Assembly (NCBI GenBank): GCA_000708835.1
Contig: DF237460.1
Location: 1-41,986 of the forward strand
Length of the DNA: 41,986 nucleotides
Origin: Klebsormidium nitens
Lineage: Eukaryota > Streptophyta > Klebsormidiophyceae > Klebsormidiales > Klebsormidiaceae
Direction: 5' to 3'
Position 1 is the first letter of the stretch; the number at the start of each line of letters is the position of its first letter. The position numbers and the translations under genes were made by a program. Below the pieces are notes generated by a model. That model searched no databases. It was not told where the DNA came from and was given only the letters and a program-made list of their open reading frames with translations. Of the stretch, positions 12,742 to 24,044 are shown one piece after another.

Positions 12742-12771
12742 AGACTCTAGCATACATGTATGCTAGAGTCT
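12742..12771. repeat. Perfect 30-bp palindrome
   Basis: The sequence AGACTCTAGCATACA is followed directly by its own reverse complement with no spacer and no mismatch. It sits between two convergent genes. Nearby there is a second weaker dyad (ACTACAAG at about 12774 and CTTGTAGT at about 12812). In RNA it would fold as an uninterrupted hairpin; in DNA it could be a binding site for a dimeric protein or the relic of an inverted-repeat element. Confidence 0.85.
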
Positions 12772-13770
12772 GAACTACAAGCATACTACATGTATACTTA
12801 TAGATTTACTAAGTCTTGTAGTCTCGTAGCCTGTGTACTTTCATAGACTGCACTCTAATATCGGCCTATTGATTTGACATGCGTATACCTCCGACCTCAT
12901 CACGGCATGTGCACAGCGCAAAAAATGGCACGTCCGTATACTGCTAAAGTCTAAGTGTGGGATCGAAAGGCCGCCGGCCACGCTGCGGGGCCCCGCGGGC
13001 CCCGGGACAGTGGCAGCTAGTCGATTGACGTACGTACGATCTCTTTTATTCATGTGCGGCGCCACCATCGTGGCCGGATGCCGCGGTCGTCATGCGCCTT
13101 TGATCATGCCAGCCCATGAGCGTGAATTATGCGAATATGTAAATCTTCAAGTGCCATATGTGCATGGGCTCGCATACATTGATGTCGGACCATACCATCA
13201 TGCAAATTATTTCAAGTAGTAACAGTTGGACGTACGTATGCGATTTGTGAATGTTGCATGATGGAGGCGGCTGCTTCAAACGTGATGCCTATTGACTTTA
13301 GCCCGACGAGAGTGTCTCTAGATCTTGAGTCCGACTTGGAATTGGCCATCCGATCAGCTGCACCGCGCGTCCGCGTCCGGATTTTGAGCATCTCGCACCC
13401 ACTTCTTTCATGTATACACATAATCAATCGTATGCCTCGGTAGATCGAAGTTGAGAACGTTTCGAAACATACAGAACCACCCTGGCATCGTGTGGTTGAA
13501 TAAGGTCAGGAGATGGAGTTGACGGTCCGATCGATTTCCGGGAATGAATTTCGGCGATGAAAGTTGCGTCAATCAGGCAATCTCCTCCTCTTTATTTCAT
13601 CAGGCCTTGATTCTGCAATATTTGTAACCTGGTAATTGCAACTCATCTCGACACACGTCCTAAGCTCAATGCACTAGTTCTAAAAACTCGATGTATGATC
13701 TCATGACATCTCCGTGAGACCGCCCCATCCGTCCCTGCTGAACAGCGCTGCACAATGCCCTCTGCTCTGA

Positions 13771-16700
13771 TTATGTGCTCGTTGGCATAGCCACACAGCT
13801 CTTCTTGTGCTCCTTCCAACCAGCGCGCTGACACTCGGGGCTGCAGTACCGGGCGCCTCTGCACATTGATAGAAGGAAAGAGCGAGGCCCCCCTGATAAG
13901 TGAACGATGTCGTATGCTCGCGACAACAGACCGACTTCTGCAGACGATTTATACTCAACATCGAGCAGCCGTTTGGAAAGTGTAAGGGTAGGCGCTGCGC
14001 ATTCAAGTGAGCGGCTTCGGTTGTCCATTCATCACATGCTTGGCAACTCCATGGTGTTTGTACTAAGGGCGTGATACCTTATGGTTGGAGCAGAAATAAT
14101 GTGGTGAATCGCATCCCGTGCCCATGCAAAGTCGTAGCTGCTCTCTGGGCTTTCCCAAAGAAATTGCACTGCGCCGGAGACTGGGTTATTGTACCGGGTT
14201 TCGGGGCTTGACTGCTTACTTGCATCGGGAGCACCGCTTGAGCTCTCCTGAGAACTTGGCCGCCCAGCACTCGTCGCACGGCAGTTGCACCCCGGTCTGG
14301 TCGGGCGACACCAGCCCCTGTCCCAGAAAGCGCCGCAGCAATTCCGCGGCCTTCATTCGGGCGTCCGCCTGGATGGTGGTCCCGGCAGCAACGCGAACTA
14401 GAGTGGAAACGACTGCGGGAGACAGCGCGCCGGGCGGGAGGTCTTCGACCGAAAGGAAGGAGAGCTAGAACTTCAGCACGGGCTGCGAAGGAAGAAGAGA
14501 CTAGTCAGACCACAATCAGGCTTTAAATCAACTATGGTCTTCTCCTTTCGCGGAAGCCGACCGGAGAACAAGGACAACACGTAAGCAAGTTGCGAGGAAG
14601 AGAGCCCAAGCAGAGCCAGTCGCAACTGAAAAGAAGGAAAGGCATGAAGCATAGTAAGAGTTCCATCATTTCCAAGCAAGTAAAGATGTAAAGAGTAGCA
14701 AAGAGTTTTGGGGTTTGCAGCCTCGTGCTCCTCTTGCAGCAAGAGGAGCAAAGGGTTTTGCATTCAGTTACTGTTTGAGGACGAGACGAGACAAGACTCT
14801 TCAGATTCAGAGTCTTGCACACAGACGCTACTAGTACTTTTATGATCTTTCTGCTTGCGCTAGGGCAGTTTAAATGCAGATTGGCAAACTTTTGATGCAC
14901 GTACTTCAGTCAGCAATGTTTGTCGTTACATGACTAGGATCAAAATCCGCCGAACAGGAACGCGCAAGGAAGAATGGATTCATCATGTTCTTACATTGTA
15001 CGCCTCCACTCTTCGCGCATCAAATCCGAGTCGCACGTTCGAGTCAAGAGTGTTGATGACGTAGTCTGTCGCAGCTGCAAGCACTCCCTCCTGGCGGACG
15101 ATATCCGATGCTGCGGCTCTGTCCTCGATTCTGCCGAATGACGTCACGAAGATTAGTGTTTTGCTTGAAGTTCTTCGTTGCATTTGACTCAACCTTACGC
15201 AACCTTATCGGTTGAAGGAACATCAGATGAGCTCAAAATATAATATTTTGGAGCGTAGACTCATCATCGAGCGACTCTTATTACGAACTTGCCGGAATAA
15301 ATCTCCCTTCAACTGTGGAAAACCTTCATTTCTACGATTGTAGAGACTGAATGTCGCTTTCCGTTGGGATGGGTTGCCGTTTCAGCAGGAATTGGTAGGG
15401 ATGCGAAATAGATTTCTTCCCTGAATTGCGATGTTTTCACAATGTGGCAAATCCAACGCACCTGTCGCTGATCAACATTCTGTCGACCATGCTGAGAGCT
15501 GCGATAGAGGCGGAGAGCTCGTAGTCCCAGTGGGTGATGACCCAAACCATGCTGATGGCAAAGTCTGCAATGCAAAAGCCTGGTCCTTTGCAGTACAAAT
15601 ATTTGCGATTTACGTTAATCCTAAAGAGCCGTGCGCTCTTGCTTTCAGAAAGGGGCTTTGAGTGTCTGTACGCCACGGAATCCGATACATGCAATTGGAC
15701 GATCTTGTCTAACGAAGCAATCCGGCGGTGATCGCCCAAGGATCCCTCCTTCCAAGCAGGCTTCCTCTTGATCATCCCTCAAGAAAAATGGTCGACCTTG
15801 GCTGCCAGTTCACGTGGACTGCCGCAGTAATCTTTGTGCTGGTCTGTGTATCCCTTTTCAGCTTCCGTGATTGACCCTCTAACCCCGGCACCTTAGCGTG
15901 CGCTTTTCTGACGCGGTCTAGTGCAACCTAACATTTTCAGATGCAACCTAGCACGAGGCAATCGATGTACTACTTGCCAGTGAGATAACCCCTCTTGCCC
16001 TCTCTCACCTGGACCGGCCCTCATCTCTTCACCAAACAGATCGAATCTGTTCGAGAGGTTTGCCAAGACGTTCGCCAAGACCTCCAGCATCTTGCAGAAG
16101 TTGATGAGCCGCGCGTCGCACGGAACATCGCTCGCGCGCGCGGCCATGTGCGCGAGCACGCTCAGCAGCTTGCGGACGACGCCCTTCTCGAACAGTGACG
16201 CGATGGCCTCGGCCGCGATGTCTAGGAAACGAGAAGCTGTTTTTCGGACAGAAACCGGGAGACGAAAAGAATCCTGGGGAACTGTAAGTTTCCTGTTTCC
16301 TTGCATTGACACAACTCTGAGCTTGACGTCCTGATTTGCTTCGTGACATTGATTTTGTCGTCTCGACCTCCTCGAGATTCACTTGGCGGAGCGGGAACCT
16401 GTGTATGAAATTCTTCGAAGGCTACCTAGCCCAGGGTACACAGAATGCATCGACGTCAAAAACAGCTCAATGCTGATGGATGATTTGAAATCCAAAGCTC
16501 CAGTCGATTTAATCGGAAAAAACGCATTATCCCTCCCCATGGATACCTGAACAGTTTTGACCTAAGCTGTTTCAGTTTGCATCTCTTTGCCGTAGACTGG
16601 TTTGCCGCTGATTGTACCACAAGGAACCAGATAAATGGAGAATTTGTCAGACGACTCGAGGAGGGACGAATTGAGGGGGATTCTATAACCACAAAAGGAT

Positions 16701-17835
16701 CGAAGGGATCCAGTTGACGACCTGTAAGCGATATCCTGTTTGGAACCTCGTTGATCCCTCTGAAAGCGCTCTTAGAAAGCGGCCCCCATTGTGGAAGAAC
16801 TGCCACAAATCCTGTTGAATCTCGGGAGCAGGGAAAGCATCTGCATATAAGCAACTCGGGGAAGCTTATAAGTTTGCAAAAGAATCTCACGGACGGGTGA
16901 TTCACTCTTGTGTGGACAAGACAGTTATTACGTACCTTCCTGGTGCTCGGTGATCGCTCCGGACATAAAACTCAAGAAAGATAATAGTAAGCCAAGATAA
17001 TAGTAAGCTCCGCCTAACACTAAAAACCCTAACCATAAAGGACACCCGCTCCGCACCTGTACCCACCCTAACCACCAAACTAACCCTACCCGTCCTAGTG
17101 CGGTTACCTTACTATTATCTTGGCTTACTATTATTTTTCTTGAGTTTGATGCTCCGGACGTACCCAGCTGTCCGCTCCACATCTTCCGCATGACGGACTG
17201 TGGGAGCACCAGGGCGCCGAAGACCTTGATCATCCATGCAGCGCATGTGCCGCCCTCTGATCGCGAATCCAATGTCTTCTGCTTACGCGGCACGTGTGAA
17301 GCAAAAAAGCGGTGTGCTTCCCCCACTTCTCGAGAGGGCACGCATCACGTACGACTGGAAAGCAAGCTAGCCAACGTCTGCACATATGCATGAGGCGCAT
17401 GCAAGTCTCCGTTCCCAACGTCTCTGCTACTTTTCCGCGAGGCAGTCACTTCTGACTTCGCAATTTCCACCTGACGAATTGGGTGAGACCATGCGCCAGA
17501 TATCGCAACCGAAAAGCATCGTGAATGACAGTGTCGAACCCAGCGCGCGGGGCTTTCCGCAACTTCTCGACGTGGCCCGTGAACAATTTATTCCTAGTTT
17601 CTGCAACGGTGACATTCAAAGATTCGAGCAGCCACGCTTCAGGGTCGTGCGTGACATGGTTGATTTCAGCTGAAAGGAATCGAGGTGAGACTGGCGCCCA
17701 CGTGCAAAAAGATGGCTGCGAAGCTTGCACGGAACTTGCCGCCGCTTGGGTACTCGGTTTAGAGTGTCCGGCTTCACAACCTTGGAAAGCGCTCTTTTTC
17801 CCATTTTGCCTTCGGGTAGTTCTGCGTTCTTTCAT
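13771..17835 (-). CDS. Helical (armadillo-like) protein with C-terminal MYND zinc finger
   Basis: The C terminus is a MYND finger (C-x2-C...C-x2-C...Y-C-x3-C...H-x3-C): CDECW, CSRCK, then YCSPECQRAGWKEHKKSC; such fingers bind proline-rich peptides of partner proteins. Supported exons, in phase: 16221-16009, 15564-15462, 15130-14995, 14464-14220 and 13858-13771. They encode leucine-rich helical sequence (e.g. FCKMLEVLANVLANLSNRFD) that looks like armadillo/HEAT repeats but matches no family I can name. Upstream exons are 17835-17471 (start ATG at 17835) and one starting near 17278 (MIKVFGALVLPQSVMRK). Their junction is uncertain: the phases do not match unless a 25-base exon at 17353-17377 is used. 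The exon near 17278 has two equivalent donors, at 17164 and 16936, with a MITE between them. Exon 14464 uses the acceptor TTCTAG; an acceptor 18 bases upstream would add an in-frame stop. Function unknown; finger assignment firm. Confidence 0.72.
16956..17159. mobile_element. 186-bp MITE (Mutator-like) with 9-bp target duplication
   Basis: The element spans 16965-17150 and is flanked by a perfect 9-bp direct repeat, GCTCCGGAC (16956-16964 and 17151-17159). Its ends are 43-bp inverted repeats with two mismatches. Each terminal repeat holds a directly repeated subunit (GATAATAGTAAG, twice, with CCAA between). The 9-bp target duplication and long terminal repeats fit a non-autonomous Mutator-like element. 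The C-rich core (17016-17096, with CCCTAACC motifs) is shared with the element at 29102-29286. It has no coding capacity of its own. It lies inside the MYND gene, and element plus duplication is 195 bases, so the frame is kept. Confidence 0.9.
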
Positions 17836-18137
17836 CGTCCCATCGGTGCCCCCAAGTGGAAAGGGAGGGTTACGATACCCAATCAAATAGCTAAAGGCAG
17901 GAGCGGCTTGGGTAGGCTCTAGCTGGTTGGCCGGCTTTCTTGCAAGGGAAAGGTCTCCTGTCTCTTTTGAAGAGGCTCAGGAATGGAAGTGACCGGCTAC
18001 GCATGATTGAGCTTGCACGTTGAATCTTAGCTCTGTCTGCACAAAAGGTGCGAGTTTCGTGGGACTCCTAGCTCTGTTGAGCAGAAGGTGCTGGATTACA
18101 GCTTCTGAAGATCGATGATTACGAGGTTCTGGGAAGA
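17836..18137. promoter_or_regulatory. Divergent intergenic region, MYND gene (-) and secreted SDR (+)
   Basis: About 300 bp separate the inferred start of the MYND gene from the ATG of the secreted dehydrogenase, so the two probably share a compact bidirectional promoter. A short repeated motif (GCTCTGT[CT]TGAGCAGAAGGTGC-like, near 18030 and 18073) is visible. No TATA box was identified with confidence. The minus-strand start is itself uncertain. Confidence 0.5.
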
Positions 18138-21100
18138 ATGGCGCGAGGGACATCTCTCTTTGCGCAGGGATTGGCCAACCTGTTCCTAGGGTTTTCAATT
18201 TTCGCCCCGGCACTCTCAGCCGTTTATGCCCAAGCGCCCCCCCCTTTTCCCCCCGGCTCAAACGGCAGCTCCAATGGCAGCTCGGGGGTTCCCCCCGGGT
18301 TTCTACAGGTTAGCGCTGACCAGCCCCCGGACACGGTATTAGGATACAATCTGACCGGTTTCATGGACACGAACGCCTACTACGGACCGTACGGAAATGT
18401 CCAAACGGACACTAACGCAGTGCCCGAGCCTAACGTTGACGCGAGCTTGGTTCCCCCCGGGTGCCACGTCTTCAACCGGTGGGCGATTGCCAACTACACC
18501 GGGCCACTGCCCTGCCAGACAAACGGACAGCCGTCGCCGCCCTCGGGGCCTCCATGCCTGGTAAGACTCGTTGAGCGTCACCAGGACTTTGGTTCCTTTG
18601 AAGAAGATGAAGATTGCTCAATTGTGGCGTCCTTTCTGATCCTAGCTAGTGGTAGGCACTGTTTAACTCGCAAAATCATGAAATATGGAGACTCTTTCTG
18701 CTTTACCGTCGAGGCTCTTGGCACTAGGAAGGTCATCCATGTGCATCACATATGAAGGCTTGGGTGGTGCTATGTTTGGATTCGTGAGCAACAACGACTC
18801 GCTGCATTATCTACTCATGAGAATTGAGCGAATTGGATAGTTCTTTTGAGCAAGCAGGCAAAGCGTCCGTCGGCTGAACTGCAATGGATGCGACCCGCAT
18901 ATTACAATTGGATTATCTGCTGCCAAGAGCAGTGCACGGGATGGGCAACTGAATCTCTTACTCTTGCAAATATGCAGAACATTGCCGGGAGGATTGCCCT
19001 CGTCACAGGAGCATCGACCGGTGAGCCTTTTATACCGGGAATCGCTCATTTCAAAAACCATTTTGATGGACCAGTTCAGCCATTGAACACAGAAAGTGGG
19101 GTTATTCTGCAAGGGTATTGTCTGACAAGGTGTTTAGTTCGACCGGTGCATTTACTTGAGCCAGCCTGCGAGACGCGAGCTGGTCCACGTTCGTGATGTC
19201 TTCGATCCTGTTAGCAGCGTCTTAGCGCAAGGATCGGTTTCGGGTACGGCCCGGGCTGCTTCAAGTTGATCAAGCATCTTAAAGAGCTGGCGCTTCGGCC
19301 TTGACAAGGCGTAACGGAGCGTCACGACCAATTACCCAGGAGGTCGTCAGCCGCATCTCCGGCACCTTCTCCAAAGCGCACATAAGAAACTATTGAATGT
19401 TCTTATGTGAATGTACTTCTGGCAAGGATTGCTTGTCGAGCTTCCCCTGCCGCGTCTACCACCCGCTAAAAAGAGCTTCATTTTACACCCCAGGCATCGG
19501 CCGCGCGGCCGCGGATCGGCTGGCGGCCGCGGGCGCGATCGTGATCGGGACTTCGCGGTACCCGTGGCGGTACCCACAGCCGCCCAATTGGCAGCTGTAT
19601 CAGCTGGACCAGACGTCGGATGATTCAGTGAAGCAACTCATAAACCGCATCGCGGCCAACTACGGCGAAATTGACTTCCTCTATCTGAACGCGGGTACGT
19701 GGCCCAGTCTGAAGGCCTCGCATCGTCAGATTTTTTAGTTTGCTTCCACAAGCACTGAGGATCATGAAGGATGCGTACGAACCGCTGGTTGATGGATTCT
19801 ACTGCAGTCGTGCTTTGTCTGCACAGCTCATGTTCTATTTCTCGGAGTTAAGCATCGATCGAGCATTTGGCTCCGTCATTCTTTACGCCTCAAGAGCAGC
19901 CTTCAGGTCAGTGGTGTCTTCGCAGTGCCTCAGGCGCACCCGTATTCTTTGCCTTCATCTGTCAAGAGGCTGTGGAAGGAACGAATCTACCCAATGCATA
20001 TAAGCCGGGAGTTAGTCTTTCTTTTCCTACGATCGTGAACAACCTCAAAATAAACTTCTGAATGGCCTTGGATTCTGACGTTTCCTCGTGCGCCTCTACC
20101 TACAGGGCGGCTGTTCATCGGGGACATCGTGAACAGCGACCTGCGGCAATTTCAGCTCACGTTCGACACCAACTTCTGGGGCCCCGTGAGAGTCCTTCAG
20201 GCGGCACTTCGCTTGATGCCCACTACGGGTGAGTACACTGGACAGATTCTTGGGTACTGCGGACAGGCCGTTGGAGGAAGTAATGTACATCGTCAAGTAT
20301 CTTTCAAAAAGGCTTTCTGCTCAGTCGGGCGCTCTGCTCTGCGCACCTCGAAGCGTTCCAGATTGAATCAAATGCGCGGAGCCATAGCAGGCTCGTCCTG
20401 TAATCAAGCTCTCAGCGCGACGGCCAACTGTCAGCTGCTTTTGATCGATAGTAATCGTTTCAATGGTGTTTCAATATATGGCTGGTCTGTTGTGCCCCAT
20501 TTATCGGGCCCCTGACCCTCTCCTGACTGATCTCACCCGTCAAATAAAACATAGCCTGCTCGCTTGTTACCGGTCTCTTGAAGCCGTAAGGGTTCATCTC
20601 ACCCTTGACTCCTCCGACCATTTTTCCAGGCTACGCGCGCATTCTCCTGACCAGTTCCATAGCCTCCCTGTACGGCAGCCCCGGTTCCCTGCCGTACACG
20701 GTTTCCAAGTGGGGCCTCCGCGCTCTCCAGGAGACCTGGGATTCCACCGGGGCAGCCCCCGGGAGCACGCCCAGTAACATCGACGTCATCGCCATCATGC
20801 CCGGAACGATCAACACCAGCCTCGGCTACAACGCCATCTACGGTGAGCGCGCGCGCACGCGCAATCGCGCCTCCCACGACGACGCGAAATGATATGTCGG
20901 GTGAAGAAGCCCTAGGTTTTGGTTCCACCCAAAGGTCCGACGTAGCTCCGCTTTATGAATCTGTGCGGCTTTTTTACTGGGCTTTCCACCCGGATCAGTC
21001 ATAGGGGCCACAAGCGAAGTCCGCAAAGAGTCGGCATGTTCTGTCCAGCCCACTGAGAGATTCTGGAAGGATTTGCTACGACCATTGACGTGTGCTGACC

Positions 21101-22172
21101 TTGAAGCCGAGAAACTGCGGTCGAATTTTATAAGTTGGCGACCCGCTTCAATTGGCGCCACTCAGACTTTTAAAGGACTGTACTTTGCACTTTCGACGGT
21201 CGATTCAAGCCCAAACCCTGCAATTTTACAGCTATTTCTCAAAATCACCATCACAAAGCCGAAGTCTTGTAGCAGACATAGAAAGTTCACTGGTGCGCTC
21301 TGCAACGTTCTGCTACGGCTGTCAGGGCAACCAGCAAGCAAGCAGGTAACTTGCGGTCCGAAGGTCAAGCCGCACAAGAATTTTGTACCATCACGCACAG
21401 AAAGATCTTATGAGTGACTAAAGCCCATCCCTTCTGATGACAAAGCTTGCCGCAGGTTGTCCTCAATTGGCTGACGCGGTGGGGGGCCAGGTGATCGAGT
21501 ACTACAAGAGTCAAGGCCTGAACCCCCGGGACGTGGGAGAAGCCGTCTACAGAATTGCGATCGACCCCGCGCCGCGGCCGCAGTACCTCATCATGCGGGA
21601 CGATCAATGGCCCACCATCATCCCCCTCCTCTGCAGGTACGGTCGAACACATCGAAACAAAGTTGGTGAAGTTCGGATCCAGTGCTTGAAAGTCAAGCCT
21701 TCCTCTCCTTCAGTCGTTTGGAAGCTCCCCTTGCCTCTGCTTCGTTTTCATGGTTTGAAATCAAGCATGTTGAACCTTAACTCCGATTGACCGAACAAAC
21801 CTTCGACACCGAGCTCTGCTCAGAACTTTCCCGCGAAACACCCAAAACGTCTTCTCGCAGTAGGCCCCATATCACCTTGCCTTGGAAGAGGAATCAGAGA
21901 CTGTCATCGAAAGCTTTGCGCAAAACTTTCCCCGTTGCTTCTTCGTGAACTTCGCCCCGATGCCCCCGACCTCCTGCAGGAGCGAGACGTTGCCTCTAGA
22001 CCAGGTTAATGTGAACACCCCGGCGGGGCCCAACATCAGCGCATGGCTGTCGAAAGAGGCGGCGGCGCGCTCCCAGTACACTTGCAGCGCAGCGTGTGGG
22101 GGCGCGCCGTCCTGTGGGCCGGGGCCGCTCGGGTCGGGGACGCTGGGCACCGGGACCATCGGGCCGTACTGA
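18138..22172 (+). CDS. Secreted short-chain dehydrogenase/reductase with extra N-terminal region
   Basis: A classical SDR with a Rossmann fold that should reduce or oxidise a small carbonyl/alcohol substrate with NADP(H). Seven exons join in phase: 18138-18560, 18978-19020, 19494-19694, 20106-20228, 20630-20842, 21456-21636 and 21980-22172, giving 458 residues. Residues 1-33 form a signal peptide (hydrophobic LANLFLGFSIFAPALSAV). Residues 34-141 are a Pro/Gly/Asn-rich region with several N-glycosylation sequons (NGS, NLT, NYT) and no recognised family. The SDR part has TGASTGIG (151-158), R177 after strand 2 (favours NADP), NAG (221-223) and the catalytic set S273, Y286, K290 with the usual 13-residue Ser-Tyr spacing. 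The C-terminal exon adds a tail with five more Cys. Signal peptide, sequons and Cys suggest the secretory pathway, unusual for SDRs. The substrate cannot be told. First and last exons have the same GC-rich third positions as the core, supporting the model. Confidence 0.85.
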
Positions 22173-24044
22173 GTGGTGCCTAAAATCAGCCGAGAATGAG
22201 TGTCAATATAAGTTGGCAATACGCGAAGGGAGCAAGTTGCATCATGGCAAGAAGCTAGTCTCAATTCGGTGTTACATGGTATGATCAGTGACACTGGATG
22301 GACTTCCCCGTGTGCATGGCTCTGTTCTCTGTGATCGACATACAAGAAGTTAGGCATACTGGAACTATTCACATGATGGCGAAGGGATCGACACGCAATC
22401 CATGCATGGCCATCCACGGCCGAATTTCTTTGAGTTCAACGTACTCTGAGCTGCATGTTGAAGTATATTACAGATCCGTGGGCTATTGTTACTTTGATGT
22501 TCTAGCGACGCATCATGCAGCAACATACAGGCTTCTTGTCGGACCAATCGCAGGCTGAGGCCCGGGCTTGTAATGAAGCACGAAAGATTAGAACTTTTAA
22601 ACATGCATGCAGTACATAGCGGCGACTTTTAACCTCAGTGGCCTCTAAACGATACGGTAGTAGCTAGGGGCTGGCGCGGGAGAAAGAGCGGGCCACCGCG
22701 GGGAAAGAGCGGGCCGGCTACACCATGCCGACAGTCATTTTTGTAAATTCGTCGAAACCATGCCTTCTGCTGGCGATGATTCATCAACACGTCCTTACCG
22801 CTGTTCTCGTCTTCATTGACTGTACGTGATTTTGCGCAATCCAGTTCTGAAAGGGCCGTGATCGTTTGCTAAGGTTATTCAGTGGATGCTGCCAAGGTCG
22901 TATTGCAACATTCTAGCTCGTTTTTAATGACACAAAGCGTTGCCCGATGTGCTTACGTTTGTGCACCTTTGAAGGAATTCAATATCCTATCTGAACAACC
23001 CTTGTTACTGTACAGTGTGACCGGTTTTGCAACGCTCTGATCCGTATATCGCACTCTAATCTTATACACTCTAGACATTTATCACAAAACGCGTACGTGC
23101 TGAAACTGACCTAACTATGCTAACCATGAGTAGAATCTCGAAAGAAGCGGAAAGCAAGCAAGTTGCACCGAAAAGGTGACTCTGAGCAGTACCTACATTG
23201 TCACAGTGCGTGCAAAATCCGCGTGCAACGTAAATGACCCAACATCTGTCAGCTGATGAACAACCGATCGGATCATCACGACCGGCCCAGTCTTCTGACA
23301 ACGTTGCTGGCAACCCCGTTCATGGCGCGCTTCGTCCAGTTGACGGCGAACAGGTAGTGTCGAGGATACTCTGTACCAAACGGGACACCTCACCATCAGC
23401 GTTTTTGTGCAATCTGTCGTTCCTTTAAAAAAACTTTGGTCCCAGTACACCAACTTTAGGTCCGTGTTCAACAGGCCAGAAGAAAATGCAACTGCGGACC
23501 TTTGGAACATTTACAGTCTATGTTTTGAAAACGAGCAGATCAGACCCCAGACAAGAGATGGACACGTATTGTTGTCCCGGCTGACCATCCGCGGGACCGA
23601 GTTTTCGAAGAAGCTTCAAGTGCGCAGTTGAGCTTTTCAGAGACCTTGTGACCAGGGTGCTACTGAAAGAGTTTCTCGCGCGAACCGCCGGGCCAAAAAG
23701 GGCCCCTGAATTCGGGCGTAGCGCACCGCAGTTTGTGTCCCCGCTATGCATGCGCTCAGAATAACCCGACCCCAAAACAATCATCAGAGCGAGTTCCTCT
23801 CTTTTTGGATCGACGGAAACGAAATTTTCCGAGGAAGCGCTTCTCGCTGCGAAAATTGTTCCAGCCAGAGGGGCAAAGGGCCCCCCGGGCTCACTTCCCG
23901 GGAAGTGCGTCCCCCGCAGAACGTCCGTCGGGCGGCCATCAGGGTTTCAACATTACGAAGCGCATCTCGCAGTCCCCCCTTCCCCAGATCTTGCACTCAA
24001 ATTGTGGTACCCAAAAAAAGACCCCCCGGAGTCACCTCTCCGCC
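22173..24044. other. Convergent 3' intergenic region, SDR (+) and phosphatase (-)
   Basis: No intact gene is supported. The region holds a decayed copy of the last phosphatase exon (23884-23985), a 13-bp direct repeat GAAAGAGCGGGCC (22682-22694 and 22703-22715), and a minus-strand open frame of about 113 codons (about 23856-23518) preceded by TTTTCGCAG. That frame could in principle be a further 3' exon of the phosphatase gene, because the phase fits, but its sequence resembles nothing. Confidence 0.5.
23884..23985 (-). pseudogene. Decayed duplicate of the 3' part of the phosphatase last exon
   Basis: About 100 bases match the end of the phosphatase exon at 24104-24200 together with its splice donor, including GGGGGACGCACTTCCCGGGA followed by GTGAGCCCGGG. 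The copy has a one-base indel and an in-frame TGA, so it cannot replace the intact exon. It lies about 120 bases downstream of the original and shows that the 3' end of this gene was tandemly duplicated and one copy was lost. Confidence 0.8.

Larger units (their letters stand above)
12322..13770. other. Convergent 3' intergenic region, COM1 (+) and MYND gene (-)
   Basis: No gene is supported here. It contains the COM1 3' untranslated region with a 14-bp direct repeat, a perfect 30-bp palindrome at 12742-12771, and a GC-rich palindromic patch at about 12970-13015. The remaining small frames show no family resemblance and no splice signals. Confidence 0.55.

Noticed and set aside
17016-17096. 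CCCTAACC motifs in the MITE core as interstitial telomere repeat
   Set aside because: The motifs are irregular and the whole block is shared with the second element, so it is element sequence rather than a telomeric array.
16965-17150. MITE acting as a newly created, exactly spliced intron (introner)
   Set aside because: Restoring the empty site would need GT and AG at matching positions of element and duplication; the base pair before the second duplication copy is AT on the coding strand, so no exact removal is possible.
17977-18261. Minus-strand frame overlapping the SDR start as first exon of the MYND gene
   Set aside because: It overlaps the signal-peptide exon of the SDR on the other strand and has no donor that joins in phase to the next supported exon; the ATG at 17835 gives a simpler start.
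21872-22417. 181-codon open frame on the minus strand
   Set aside because: Antisense to the last SDR exon, whose plus-strand third positions are almost all G or C and whose phase fits the preceding exon.
23071-23510. Minus-strand open frames between the SDR and phosphatase genes
   Set aside because: No family resemblance, no splice context and no third-position GC bias as in the neighbouring genes.
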